Shown piece by piece: positions 50,702 to 60,612 of a stretch of 64,000 nt of DNA (position 1 is its first letter; each line of letters opens with the position of its first letter). The notes beneath the pieces were generated by a model, which saw only the letters and a program-made list of their open reading frames with translations, searched no databases and was not told the origin of the DNA. The position numbers and the translations under genes were made by a program. The stretch covers positions 35,523 through 99,522 of the forward strand of contig NZ_BDAY01000049.1 of assembly GCF_001612685.1 (NCBI RefSeq). The letters run 5' to 3'. This stretch comes from Nocardia altamirensis NBRC 108246 (lineage in GTDB: Bacteria; Actinomycetota; Actinomycetes; Mycobacteriales; Mycobacteriaceae).

Positions 50702-51544
50702 ATGCGATCGACAACGAAGCAGGCGCTGTGCCAGGCGGGCGTGGCCCTGTCACTGGTGGCGGTGCTCAGCGGCTGCGATGACGGCCCGACCACCCCCGGC
50801 CAGAGCAGCTCCACGGCGGCGCAGCAGCGGACCGCCGCTCCTTCGACTTCCCCGCCGACCAGCACCCCTGCCATGGATCAAACCACCGGTGTTTCGGCGG
50901 GCCAGACCTACACGGTCCGTGAGGTCGCGGTATCCAACGGCGTTGGCAAGACCGACACCGCGTCCTCGCTGGAACTGTCCGGCGGCGACCCGCGCGTGAC
51001 CGAGGTCTTCAATCGCGGTGTCCGCACCTACATCCAGGAACACGTGGACAACATCACCCGCACCAACGACCCACGCCCGCATTCCGTCACCACCCACGCC
51101 CAGATCTACTTCACCGAGACAACCGTCGCCGAAGTCATCTACGGCGTCGTCTCGTACACCGGCGAGGCCCACCCGACAAAGATCCTCGGCACCATCACCA
51201 CCAACACCCGAACCGCGACCCCCATCCTGATCGGCGACCTGTTCCTCGATCGCCGCGCAGGCATCACCGAATTGGCAAAGGCGACAACAGAAGCGATGGA
51301 CGCAATCCACCCCGGCCTGTCCGCCGCCATCGCCGAGAACCTGACCCCCACCGACGCCAACTTCGCCAACTGGGTCCCCACCCCCACCGCACTCCAAGTG
51401 CACATCGACACCGGCCGCTACGTAACCGGCTATCCCTGCGTCCAGATCCCCTGGTCCCGCCTGACTCCCGTTCTAGGCCCCACGCTCAAGCGGGTAGCCG
51501 ACCAGGCCCCCGCAGGCCAACCAACCGCCTGCCCCGCAACCTGA
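50702..51544 (+). CDS. Lipoprotein with DUF3298/RsiV-like domain
   Basis: 280 residues. Signal and lipobox VAVLSGCDDG; a Ser/Thr/Pro-rich linker (~30-60); then a domain with DPRVTEVFNRGVRTYIQEHV, TTVAEVIYGVVSYTGEAHP, TPILIGDLFLDRRAG and a closing QIPWSRLTPVLGP, the layout of DUF3298/RsiV proteins (also mycobacterial MPT64-like proteins). ATG 50702, with GAGAGGAGC upstream; GTG 50699 is an alternative. Role unknown. Confidence 0.75.
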   Translation: MRSTTKQALCQAGVALSLVAVLSGCDDGPTTPGQSSSTAAQQRTAAPSTSPPTSTPAMDQTTGVSAGQTYTVREVAVSNGVGKTDTASSLELSGGDPRVTEVFNRGVRTYIQEHVDNITRTNDPRPHSVTTHAQIYFTETTVAEVIYGVVSYTGEAHPTKILGTITTNTRTATPILIGDLFLDRRAGITELAKATTEAMDAIHPGLSAAIAENLTPTDANFANWVPTPTALQVHIDTGRYVTGYPCVQIPWSRLTPVLGPTLKRVADQAPAGQPTACPAT

Positions 51545-51709
51545 CCAACAACCAGCGTCCGAGAAAACCGCGAGTACCCACGACCCCCGACCTCGCGCGA
51601 GTCGCACACCCGGAGCTTGCGCGAGGCACACCCTCCGAGTCGTGCGTTTTGCACACCCCGAGCGCGAGCAAGTCAGACTGAGTTCGCGCGAGCCGCACTG
51701 ATGTTCGCG

Positions 51710-51797
51710 CGACTCGCATACCGCCAAAGGTCGAGTCGCACACCGCCAAGGGCCGAGTCGCACACCGCCAAGGGCCGAGTCGCACACCGCCAAGGGC
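51710..51797. repeat. Tandem repeat, 22-bp unit, four copies
   Basis: Three identical units CGAGTCGCACACCGCCAAGG+GC occupy 51732-51753, 51754-51775 and 51776-51797; a diverged fourth lies at 51710-51731. Related but looser copies continue upstream to about 51590. There are no spacers, so it is not CRISPR. Confidence 0.85.
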
Positions 51798-51814
51798 ACG
51801 GCATCAACCGAGGC

Positions 51815-51856
51815 GCACAGCAGCATATTGAAGGTGCACAGCAGCATATTGAAGGT
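51815..51856. repeat. Direct repeat, 21-bp unit, two perfect copies
   Basis: GCACAGCAGCATATTGAAGG+T occurs at 51815-51835 and 51836-51856, immediately after the 22-bp array. Confidence 0.85.
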
Positions 51857-51896
51857 GCACTGACCAACAAACGCGCCCACTGGAAGGGGAGTTCGG

Positions 51897-51940
51897 GGGG
51901 CGAAGCCCCGCCGAGCGGGGTCTGGGGGTTGCACCCCCAG
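51897..51940. terminator. Two GC-rich hairpins
   Basis: GGGGC-GAA-GCCCC (51897-51909) is followed by CTGGGGG-TTGCA-CCCCCAG (51922-51940). They may terminate transcription from either side between the lipoprotein gene and tRNA-Leu; the paired arrangement also looks like a dispersed intergenic repeat. Confidence 0.5.
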
Positions 51941-52001
51941 TGTGATTACGAAGAGAACCCCGGTCCGCGCCTTCTGCGGACAGGGGTCCCCTGTGAACGA
52001 G

Positions 52002-52085
52002 TGCCGAGTGTGGGACTCGAACCCACACGTCCTTTCGGACAACGGTTTTTGAGACCGTCGCGTCTGCCAGTTCCGCCAACCCGGC
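52002..52085 (-). tRNA. tRNA-Leu (CAA)
   Basis: 84 nt on the minus strand. Acceptor GCCGGGT pairs with ACTCGGC plus discriminator A; anticodon stem ACGGT/ACCGT encloses the loop CTCAAAA with anticodon CAA (Leu, codon UUG); the long variable arm has GTCC-GAAA-GGAC; T arm GTGGG-TTCGAGT-CCCAC. CCA is not encoded. A tRNA-Leu lies in the corresponding region of related genomes. Confidence 0.95.
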
Positions 52086-52307
52086 GCACCGGGTGGAAAT
52101 GATAGCGGGTGGGTGGCGCTTGGACCTAACTGGTTGTGGCGCGCGGCGCGAGCGGTGGGTTTGCCCTGGGTATATGCGTTCTATGCCGAAGTGAAAGGTA
52201 CTCTTTACATCACTCGATGCGTGGTGGTGAGGTCGATGGTCGGTTAGTTGGACCAACGTCCACCCTTCGGCGTGTCGGACAGGCATCGGAACCAGAGGGG
52301 TCTACCT

Positions 52308-52925
52308 ATGAGCAATGCAGCAGGGGGCGCGGGCACGAAGCGCGACGCGGGGGCCAAGCGCGTCGTCGTCGCGGAAGACGAGGCGCTCATCCGCATGGAC
52401 CTGGTCGAGATGCTGACCGAAGAGGGTTATCTGGTGGTCGGTGAGGCGGGCGATGGCCAGCAGGCGGTGGATCTCGCGGAGGAGCATCGGCCGGATCTGG
52501 TCATCATGGATGTGAAGATGCCGCGCAGGGACGGTATTGATGCCGCGGCCGAGATCGCGTCGAAACGTGTTGCGCCGGTGGTGATTTTGACGGCGTTCAG
52601 CCAGCGGGATCTGGTGGAGCGGGCCAGGGATGCCGGTGCGATGGCGTATCTGGTGAAGCCGTTCACCAAGTCGGATCTGGTGCCTGCGATCGAGTTGGCG
52701 GCGAGCCGTTTCCACGAGATCACCGCCTTGGAGGGCGAGGTCGCGAATCTGGCCGACCGGCTGGAGACGCGCAAGCTGGTGGAGCGGGCGAAGGGCGTGC
52801 TGATGCAGACGCAGGGCCTTTCGGAGCCGCAGGCGTTCAAGTGGATACAGCGCACGGCGATGGATCGCCGGACGACCATGAAGGCGGTCGCGGAGGTCGT
52901 GTTGGAGAACTTGGCCCCGAAGTGA
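52308..52925 (+). CDS. pdtaR: ANTAR-domain response regulator PdtaR
   Basis: 205 residues, the same length as M. tuberculosis Rv1626. The receiver domain has the acidic pair in VVVAEDEALIRMD, phospho-acceptor Asp68 in LVIMDVKMP and the Lys in AYLVKPFTKSD; the C-terminal ANTAR domain (~145-205: LETRKLVERAKGVLMQTQGLSEPQAF region, then WIQRTAMDRR) binds paired hairpins in nascent RNA and prevents termination. ATG 52308 with AGAGGGG. Partner kinase PdtaS is not in the window. Confidence 0.95.
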   Translation: MSNAAGGAGTKRDAGAKRVVVAEDEALIRMDLVEMLTEEGYLVVGEAGDGQQAVDLAEEHRPDLVIMDVKMPRRDGIDAAAEIASKRVAPVVILTAFSQRDLVERARDAGAMAYLVKPFTKSDLVPAIELAASRFHEITALEGEVANLADRLETRKLVERAKGVLMQTQGLSEPQAFKWIQRTAMDRRTTMKAVAEVVLENLAPK

Positions 52926-52931
52926 CGGTCG

Positions 52932-52950
52932 AGGTCCGGTGAGCGGACCT
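52932..52950. terminator. Hairpin after pdtaR
   Basis: AGGTCCG-GTGAG-CGGACCT, a perfect 7-bp stem 7 bases after the stop, with no T-run. Probable terminator. Confidence 0.5.
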
Positions 52951-53194
52951 GGGCTGACAGGTTCTTGCCGGTGTCGTCCGCGGCGCATGCCGTGCTGATG
53001 GACTGTGTCCACCTGCGTCGATTGGTCGGAAATTTTACTCACTGGAAACGCGATCGTGCACAAGAATTCGACGCAATGTCGGATTCATGACCCGAATGTG
53101 ATGCGGATCTAACGCGCCAACGCTATGTTCTGACCGGGCTGACGTGGTTGGCCTCCTCGGTGATCCGGGGGAGCACAGGACTTAGAGGTGAAAC

Positions 53195-54433
53195 GTGCTT
53201 AGTTCGACATGGCACAGTCGTACGACGCGGGGTGTTTTGGCAATCGGTGCTGCCGCCGCGCTGGTGCTGACCGGTTGTAGCGACAAGTCGACCGGTACCG
53301 GTACGAACACGTCGGGCACCAGCGGTGCGACCGACCTGAAGATCACGCCGGTCGCGCAGGTGGACATCAACGGCAAGGAAGTTCCGAAGGTCGACCCGGC
53401 GAAGGCCGCCGATCCCGCGGGTGACGGTAAGGCGACCTGCGCGCCGACCACTCTCGCCTTTGCCGGCGCGTTGACCGGTCCGAATGCTGCCCTCGGCATC
53501 AACATCGACATGGGCGCGAAGCTGGCGCTCGATCAGCACAACAAGGCCAACCCCGGCTGCCAGATCACGTTGAAGTCGTTCGACACCGAGGGTGACCCGC
53601 AGAAGGCCACCCAGGTCATCCCGCAGATCGTCAACGACAAGTCGATCGTTGCCCTGCTCGGCCCGACGTTCTCCGGTGAGACCAAGGCGACCGGCAAGAT
53701 CCTGAGCGACGCGGGTCTGGCTTCGCTGACCTCGTCGGCGACCAACGCGACGCTCACCGCCAACGGCTGGACCAGCTTCTTCCGCGGCCTGGCCAACGAC
53801 GATGTGCAGGGTCCTTCGGTGGCGAAGTACCTGACCGGCACCGCGGGCTACAAGAAGGTCTGCGTCGTCCAGGACAACAGCGACTACGGCACCGGCCTGG
53901 CCAAGAGCATCACCGAGGGTCTGGGCGCTGCCGCCGACCCGAGCTGCGCTGCCAGCATCAAGACCGGTGACAAGGACTTTGCCGCCACGGTCACCAAGAT
54001 CTCCGGCGCGAAGGCCGACGCGGTGTTCTTCGCCGGCTACTACGCCGAGGGTGCTCCGCTCGCGCAGCAGCTGAAGTCCGGTGGCTTCAAGGGTGTCTTC
54101 GTCGGTCCGGACGGCACCAACGATCCGCAGTTCCTGTCGCAGGCGGGTAGCGCGGCCAAGGGCGCGACGCTGACCTGCCCGTGTGGTCCGGCTCCGGAGA
54201 AGTTCGAGAAGGACTACGTCGCCTTCAACAAGCAGCCGTCGGGTGTCTACTCGGTCGAGGCCTATGACTTGGCTACGATCCTCACCAAGGCGATCGGTGC
54301 GGGCAAGGTCAGCCGCCCCGACATCCTCGAGTACGTGCGTTCCTACGACGGCCCCGGTCTGGCCCGTCAGTACAAGTGGAGTGCCAACGGTGAACTGAGC
54401 AACGCGCTCATCTGGATCTACACGGTCAAGTAA
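53195..54433 (+). CDS. Branched-chain amino-acid/urea-type ABC transporter binding lipoprotein
   Basis: 412 residues; signal with lipobox LVLTGC (Cys28), a Ser/Thr/Gly linker, then a type I periplasmic-binding fold: LAFAGALTGPNAALGINIDMG, GDPQKATQVIPQIVNDKSIV, LLGPTFSGETKAT, LTSSATNATLT and VCVVQDNSDYGTGLAKS. It is the LivK/LivJ class; substrate (Leu/Ile/Val, or another amide) is not decidable by eye. GTG 53195 with GAGGTGA upstream. A strong hairpin separates it from the permease genes. Confidence 0.9.
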   Translation: MLSSTWHSRTTRGVLAIGAAAALVLTGCSDKSTGTGTNTSGTSGATDLKITPVAQVDINGKEVPKVDPAKAADPAGDGKATCAPTTLAFAGALTGPNAALGINIDMGAKLALDQHNKANPGCQITLKSFDTEGDPQKATQVIPQIVNDKSIVALLGPTFSGETKATGKILSDAGLASLTSSATNATLTANGWTSFFRGLANDDVQGPSVAKYLTGTAGYKKVCVVQDNSDYGTGLAKSITEGLGAAADPSCAASIKTGDKDFAATVTKISGAKADAVFFAGYYAEGAPLAQQLKSGGFKGVFVGPDGTNDPQFLSQAGSAAKGATLTCPCGPAPEKFEKDYVAFNKQPSGVYSVEAYDLATILTKAIGAGKVSRPDILEYVRSYDGPGLARQYKWSANGELSNALIWIYTVK

Positions 54434-54450
54434 CCCGACACACGAGTCGC

Positions 54451-54492
54451 GCAGCACGTAACGGGGTTCGCGCGAATCCCGTTACGTGCTGC
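54451..54492. terminator. Strong palindromic hairpin between binding protein and permease genes
   Basis: 15-bp arms GCAGCACGTAACGGG (54451-54465) and CCCGTTACGTGCTGC (54478-54492) enclose TTCGC/GCGAA, so nearly all 42 bases pair, followed by TGTTT. It probably acts as a partial terminator or 3' stabiliser, giving more binding protein than membrane components. Confidence 0.8.
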
Positions 54493-54531
54493 TGTTTCGT
54501 GAAGGGCGAATGAATGAGGGCGAATTAACGA

Positions 54532-55565
54532 ATGTCAACCACTGCATTAGCCGGCGCTGTACAACTCGCCGGCGGATCGATCGACTTCAACTATGAGGGA
54601 GTGATCGACAATTTCTGGCGACTGACCGTCGACGGATTGTCATACGGTGCGATCTACGCACTGGTCGCTGTGGGCTACACCCTGGTCTACGGTGTGCTGC
54701 GGCTTATCAATTTTGCCCATTCGGAAATATTCATGCTCGGCATGTTCGGCCAGTACATCGGTCTGATGTTGCTCGGCTTCGCACCGAGTGGCGACGTCTA
54801 CTCGCAGGGCGTCATCCTCACCGTCACCTATCTGGCGCTGGCAATGATCTTCGGCATGGCGGTGTCGGGTGGCGCCGCCGTCGGCTTGGAGCGCCTCGCC
54901 TATCGGCCGCTGCGTAAACGCGGCGCCAAACCCCTGATCTTCCTCATCACCGCGATCGGCGCCTCGTTCGTGATCCAGGAACTCGTGCACTTCGTGTTGC
55001 CGAAGGTGTGGCCTGGGCTCGGCGGCACCAACGCGCAGAAGCCGATCATGCTGGTGGAGCCGACCATTCAGTTCAGCTTCGGCGGCGCCGACATCACCAA
55101 CGTGACGCTCGTGATCATCGTCGCCGCGGTGATCCTGGCGATCGCCACCGAATTGGTCATCAACCAAACGAAGTTCGGCCGCGGCATCAGGGCCGTGGCA
55201 CAGGATCCGGACACGGCGACGCTGATGGGTGTCTCGCGGGAGCGCATCATCCTGCTCACCTTCCTCATCGGCGGCGTGCTCGCCGGTGCGGCGGCGCTGC
55301 TCTACGCGCTCAAGATCCCCAACGGCATCATCTATTCCGGCGGATTCATTCTCGGCATCAAGGCATTCAGCGCCGCGGTGCTCGGCGGCATCGGCAACCT
55401 GCGCGGCGCACTGCTGGGTGGCCTGCTGCTCGGTCTCGCGGAGAACTACGGCCAGATCCTGTTCGGCACCGAGTGGCGCGACGTGGTCGCCTTCGTGGTG
55501 CTCGTGCTGGTCTTGATGATTCGCCCGACCGGCATTCTTGGTGAGAGTCTCGGGAAGGCCCGCGC

Positions 55566-55569
<4 letters not shown>
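54532..55569 (+). CDS. livH: Branched-chain amino-acid ABC transporter permease LivH
   Basis: 345 residues, about eight membrane segments, with the LivH signature GAIYALVAVGYTLVYGVLRL and NFAHSEIFMLGMFGQ, later ALKIPNGIIYSGGFILGIKAFSA and AVLGGIGNLRGALLGG. ATG 54532; weak ribosome site. Stop overlaps livM (ATGA). Confidence 0.92.
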
Positions 55570-56986
<1,417 letters not shown>

Positions 56987-56990
<4 letters not shown>

Positions 56991-57979
56991 CCGGGCCTGG
57001 CGCGGGTGGTGCGCTGTTCGACAACGAGGACATGGCCGCGGGCTACGCGGCCGAACCCGAGGTGGAAAGTGCGGGCGTGGTCGATGTGACCGCGGTGATC
57101 CCCGACCTCGGCGACGCGGCGACGGTCGCGGAGGTCGTCGCCGCGCATCGTGAGATCGAGACCGCCGTCGGTGAGCCGCTGTTGCGCACCGAGGGGCTGA
57201 CCGTGCAGTTCGGCGGTCTGACCGCGTTGGACGCGGTGAGCTTCGAGATCCGCCGCGGCGAGATCCTCGGGCTCATCGGACCCAACGGTGCCGGAAAGAC
57301 GACCTGCTTCAACGCGATCACCGGCGTCTACCGGCCGTCGGCGGGCACGGTCTACTTCGACGGCAAGCCGTTGACGAAGACCAAGCGCAACGCCATCACT
57401 CGGCTCGGCATCGCGCGCACCTTCCAGAACATCCGGCTCTTCAACGAGATGACGGCGTTGGAGAACGTGGTGGTCGGCACCGACGCCAGGCACAAGACCT
57501 CCGTGCCTGGCGCCATCTTCCGCACCCCGCGGCATCGCCGCGAGGAGCACGACGCGATCGAGCGGGGCATGGCGCTGCTCGAGTTCGTCGGCATCGCGCC
57601 GCGCGCGGTGGAGAAGGCACGCAACCTGTCCTACGGCGACCAGCGCAGGCTGGAGATCGCCAGGGCGCTGGCCACCGAGCCGAAGCTGCTGTGCCTGGAT
57701 GAGCCTGCGGCCGGGTTCAATCCGAGCGAGAAGTCGGCGTTGATGGATCTGATCCGCAAGATCCGCGACGACGGGTTCACCGTGCTGCTGATCGAGCACG
57801 ACATGCGCCTGGTGATGGGCGTGACCGACCGGATCGTGGTGCTCGAGTTCGGACGCAAGATCGCCGACGGTCTGCCTGCCGATATCCGGGAGGACCCCGC
57901 GGTGATCGCCGCCTATCTCGGTGTGCCCGATGACGGCACCGAGTCGGGGACGGCAAGCGCGCACGGGACGAACGGGTAG
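56987..57979 (+). CDS. livG: Branched-chain amino-acid ABC transporter ATPase LivG
   Basis: 330 residues. ABC ATPase with Walker A GPNGAGKTT, Q-loop region ARTFQNIRLF, signature LSYGDQRRLEIARAL (variant LSYGD), Walker B LLCLDEPAAGFN and switch His in LLIEHDMRLVM. The ABC domain begins near residue 63; the acidic, Ala/Val-rich N-terminal extension of about 60 residues is not part of the usual LivG fold. ATG 56987 overlaps livM (ATGA), supporting the long form. Confidence 0.92.
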
Positions 57980-57987
57980 GAGCAGCG

Positions 57988-58779
57988 ATGGGATCGCACA
58001 GAGAACCGGATAACCAGGCTGTCGGCCTGGTCAAGGGCAACGCCGCGAGCAACGGCGCCGAGGCGCTGCTCGAGGTCACCGACATGGTCGTCAACTACGG
58101 CAGAATCCAGGCGCTGCACGGGATTTCGCTGCATGTGGCGCCGGGCGAGCTGGTCACCCTGCTCGGCGCCAACGGCGCAGGCAAGACAACGACCATGCGG
58201 GCATTGTCGGGTCTGCTGCCGCTGACCCGCGGCCGAATCCTGTTGGAAGGGCGCGACATCACCCAGATGAAGGCGCACGAGCGGGTCGGCGAGGGCTTGA
58301 TCCAGGCACCGGAAGGCCGGGGTGTCTTCCCCGGCATGACGGTGCAGGAGAACCTCGACATGGGTTGCTATGGACGGCCGTTCAAGCAGAAGGCGGAGTA
58401 CAACAAGACGCTCGACTGGGTGTACGAGTTGTTCCCTCGGATGCTGGAACGGCGCAAGCAGGTCGGCGGCACGCTGTCCGGCGGCGAGCAGCAGATGCTT
58501 GCCATCGGTCGTTCGTTGATGGCAAGGCCGAAGCTGCTGCTGCTCGATGAGCCGTCGATGGGCCTGGCGCCCATGATCATTCAGCAGATCTTCCGGATCA
58601 TCACGGAGATCAACAAGCAGGGCACCACCGTGCTGCTCGTGGAACAGAATGCCCAGCAGGCACTCTCGCGCAGCGACCGTGCCTACATCTTGGAAACCGG
58701 CGAGGTCACCAAGACCGGCTCCGGCGCCGAACTGCTCACCGATCCCGCGGTGAAGTCGGCGTATCTCGGCGTCGGCTAG
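57988..58779 (+). CDS. livF: Branched-chain amino-acid ABC transporter ATPase LivF
   Basis: 263 residues: Walker A GANGAGKTT, signature LSGGEQQMLAIGRSL, Walker B LLLLDEPSMGLAP and switch His replaced by Gln in LLVEQNAQQAL, as is normal for LivF. The segment EGRGVFPGMTVQENLDMG is diagnostic. ATG 57988 with AGGAG 7 bases upstream, last gene of the liv unit. Confidence 0.93.
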   Translation: MGSHREPDNQAVGLVKGNAASNGAEALLEVTDMVVNYGRIQALHGISLHVAPGELVTLLGANGAGKTTTMRALSGLLPLTRGRILLEGRDITQMKAHERVGEGLIQAPEGRGVFPGMTVQENLDMGCYGRPFKQKAEYNKTLDWVYELFPRMLERRKQVGGTLSGGEQQMLAIGRSLMARPKLLLLDEPSMGLAPMIIQQIFRIITEINKQGTTVLLVEQNAQQALSRSDRAYILETGEVTKTGSGAELLTDPAVKSAYLGVG

Positions 58780-58831
58780 TTCCGCTGCGAACCCCGGTGC
58801 CGCGCGGCCGGACTCGAGGCATGATCGTGAC

Positions 58832-60508
58832 ATGAATGGTCACGATGAGCTGATGGATCTGGCCGAGCGGTACTGGGACAGCGTGCTGGAGGCGCGGCCG
58901 AGCGACGCGACACTGCTGGGGGACAGGCGATTCGACGCCCGTATCGAGGATCTGTCCGTCGCGGCGGAAGAACGGCTGCTCGCGACCTGGCGTGCGCTGC
59001 TGCGTCAGGTCGAGGCGCTCGACGCGGACCGGCTGGAGCCGGTCGACCAGGTCACCAGGAGCCTGCTGGCGACCGAATTGACCGGTGTGGTGGAGCGTTT
59101 GGCATGGCGCCCGCTGGAAATGGCGTACGACCAGATGGAGGGCGTGCACGCCTTCGCGCTGATGGTGGCGCCGCAGATCAATGCGCCGCAGCCCGCCGAC
59201 GCGCTCGCCCTCGTCGAGCGGTACCGGCAATACGGCGACATGCTCGGGCAGGCGGTCGAGCGCTTCCGCAACGGGGTCGCCGCGGGCCGGACGCCGGTCC
59301 GAATCCTGCTCGAGCGCTCGGTCAATCAGCTCGACAGCTACCTGAGTTCGGAGCTGTCCACCGACCCCTTCGTCACCTTCGACGGCCCGCAGGACTGGGA
59401 CGGCGAGGCGGACTGGCGCGCCCAATTGACCGAGGTGGCAAGGGAAGTCATCCGTCCGGCGTTCCAGCGGTACCGGGACGTGCTTTTCGATGAACTGCTG
59501 CCGGTCAGCCGCGCCGACGACAAGGCAGGGCTGTGCTGGCTCGGCGCGGACGGCGAAGACATCTACCGGCGCCAGCTGCGCTACCACACCACGCTGCCCG
59601 ATCTCGGCGCCGAGGAGATCCACGAACTCGGGCTGGCCGAATTGGCCGCGCTGCGTGAGGAATACGCGACCATCGGCGCCCGCCTGTTCGGCACCGCCGA
59701 CCTCGCCGAGATCTTCGGCAGGCTCCGCGACGATCCCACCCTGCGCTACGCCGACGGCGAGCAGATCATGTTCGATGCGCGCCGGGCGCTCACCACGGCG
59801 ACCGCCGAGATGGGGAACTGGTTCGGGAGGCTGCCCAAGGAATCCTGCGACATCGTGCCGGTGCCGGAGTTCCTGGCCGCGGATGTGGCTGGGGCGTACT
59901 ACTTCGCGCCTGCCGCCGACGGTTCCCGGCCCGGGACCTACTTCGTCAACCAGTACCACCCCACCGGCCGCGCGCGACACGAGACGGCATCGGTCGCCTA
60001 CCACGAGGCGATTCCTGGTCACCACCTGCAGCTCACCATCGCCAGCGAACTCGACCACCTGCCGCGCTTCCAGCGGCAGTCGTTCGCGAACACCGCGTTC
60101 GTCGAAGGCTGGGCGCTCTATACCGAGCGGCTCGCCGACGAAATGGGGCTGTACGAGGACGATCTCGGCCGCCTCGGCATGCTGGCAGGCGACTCGTGGC
60201 GATCCAGCCGCCTGGTCGTCGACACCGGGCTGCATGCGAAAGGCTGGAGCAGGCAGCAGGCCATCGACTTCATGGTGGCCAATGTGCCGAGCGGGATCTC
60301 GGAGCTCACCACCGAGGTGGATCGGTATATCGGCATGCCGGGGCAGGCGGTCGCGTACAAGGTCGGACAGCTGGAAATCCGCAAGCAGCGGCTGGCGGCG
60401 ACCGAGCGGCTCGGTTCGGCCTTCGACATCAAGGCGTTCCACGATGTGGTGCTCGGGTCCGGCTCGGTGAGCCTGCCGGTGCTGCGGGAGCTCGTCGCAA
60501 CGCTGTGA
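58832..60508 (+). CDS. DUF885-family zinc metallopeptidase-like protein
   Basis: 558 residues, mostly helical. The metal motif YHEAIPGHHLQLTIASE (HExxxGH) and the downstream EGWALYTERLADEMG (zinc-binding Glu) define the DUF885 family, related to gluzincin peptidases. Members are cytosolic or exported carboxypeptidase-like enzymes of unknown substrate. No signal peptide is visible. ATG 58832. Confidence 0.88.
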   Translation: MNGHDELMDLAERYWDSVLEARPSDATLLGDRRFDARIEDLSVAAEERLLATWRALLRQVEALDADRLEPVDQVTRSLLATELTGVVERLAWRPLEMAYDQMEGVHAFALMVAPQINAPQPADALALVERYRQYGDMLGQAVERFRNGVAAGRTPVRILLERSVNQLDSYLSSELSTDPFVTFDGPQDWDGEADWRAQLTEVAREVIRPAFQRYRDVLFDELLPVSRADDKAGLCWLGADGEDIYRRQLRYHTTLPDLGAEEIHELGLAELAALREEYATIGARLFGTADLAEIFGRLRDDPTLRYADGEQIMFDARRALTTATAEMGNWFGRLPKESCDIVPVPEFLAADVAGAYYFAPAADGSRPGTYFVNQYHPTGRARHETASVAYHEAIPGHHLQLTIASELDHLPRFQRQSFANTAFVEGWALYTERLADEMGLYEDDLGRLGMLAGDSWRSSRLVVDTGLHAKGWSRQQAIDFMVANVPSGISELTTEVDRYIGMPGQAVAYKVGQLEIRKQRLAATERLGSAFDIKAFHDVVLGSGSVSLPVLRELVATL

Positions 60509-60612
60509 GGCGGGAGTTACCCGCGTCACTTTTCGGGTAGGAGATACGTCGACACGATCCGCGTGGGTGTCGGCGTATCACCTTGTCGGTGGGGGTCCCT
60601 AGACTCGGGGGC

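Larger units (their letters stand above)
51545..52001. other. Non-coding repeat-rich stretch before tRNA-Leu
   Basis: No protein gene is credible here; apparent long ORFs on both strands are products of the repeats. It contains degenerate GCGCGAGTCGCACAC-type units from 51590, a 22-bp tandem array (51710-51797), a 21-bp duplicated unit (51815-51856) and two GC-rich hairpins (51897-51940). Confidence 0.7.

Noticed and set aside
51710..51797. CRISPR-like array near tRNA-Leu
   Set aside because: 22-bp units abut each other without spacers.
52002..52085. Prophage or ICE attachment site at tRNA-Leu
   Set aside because: No integrase, no second copy of the tRNA 3' end and no phage genes in the window.
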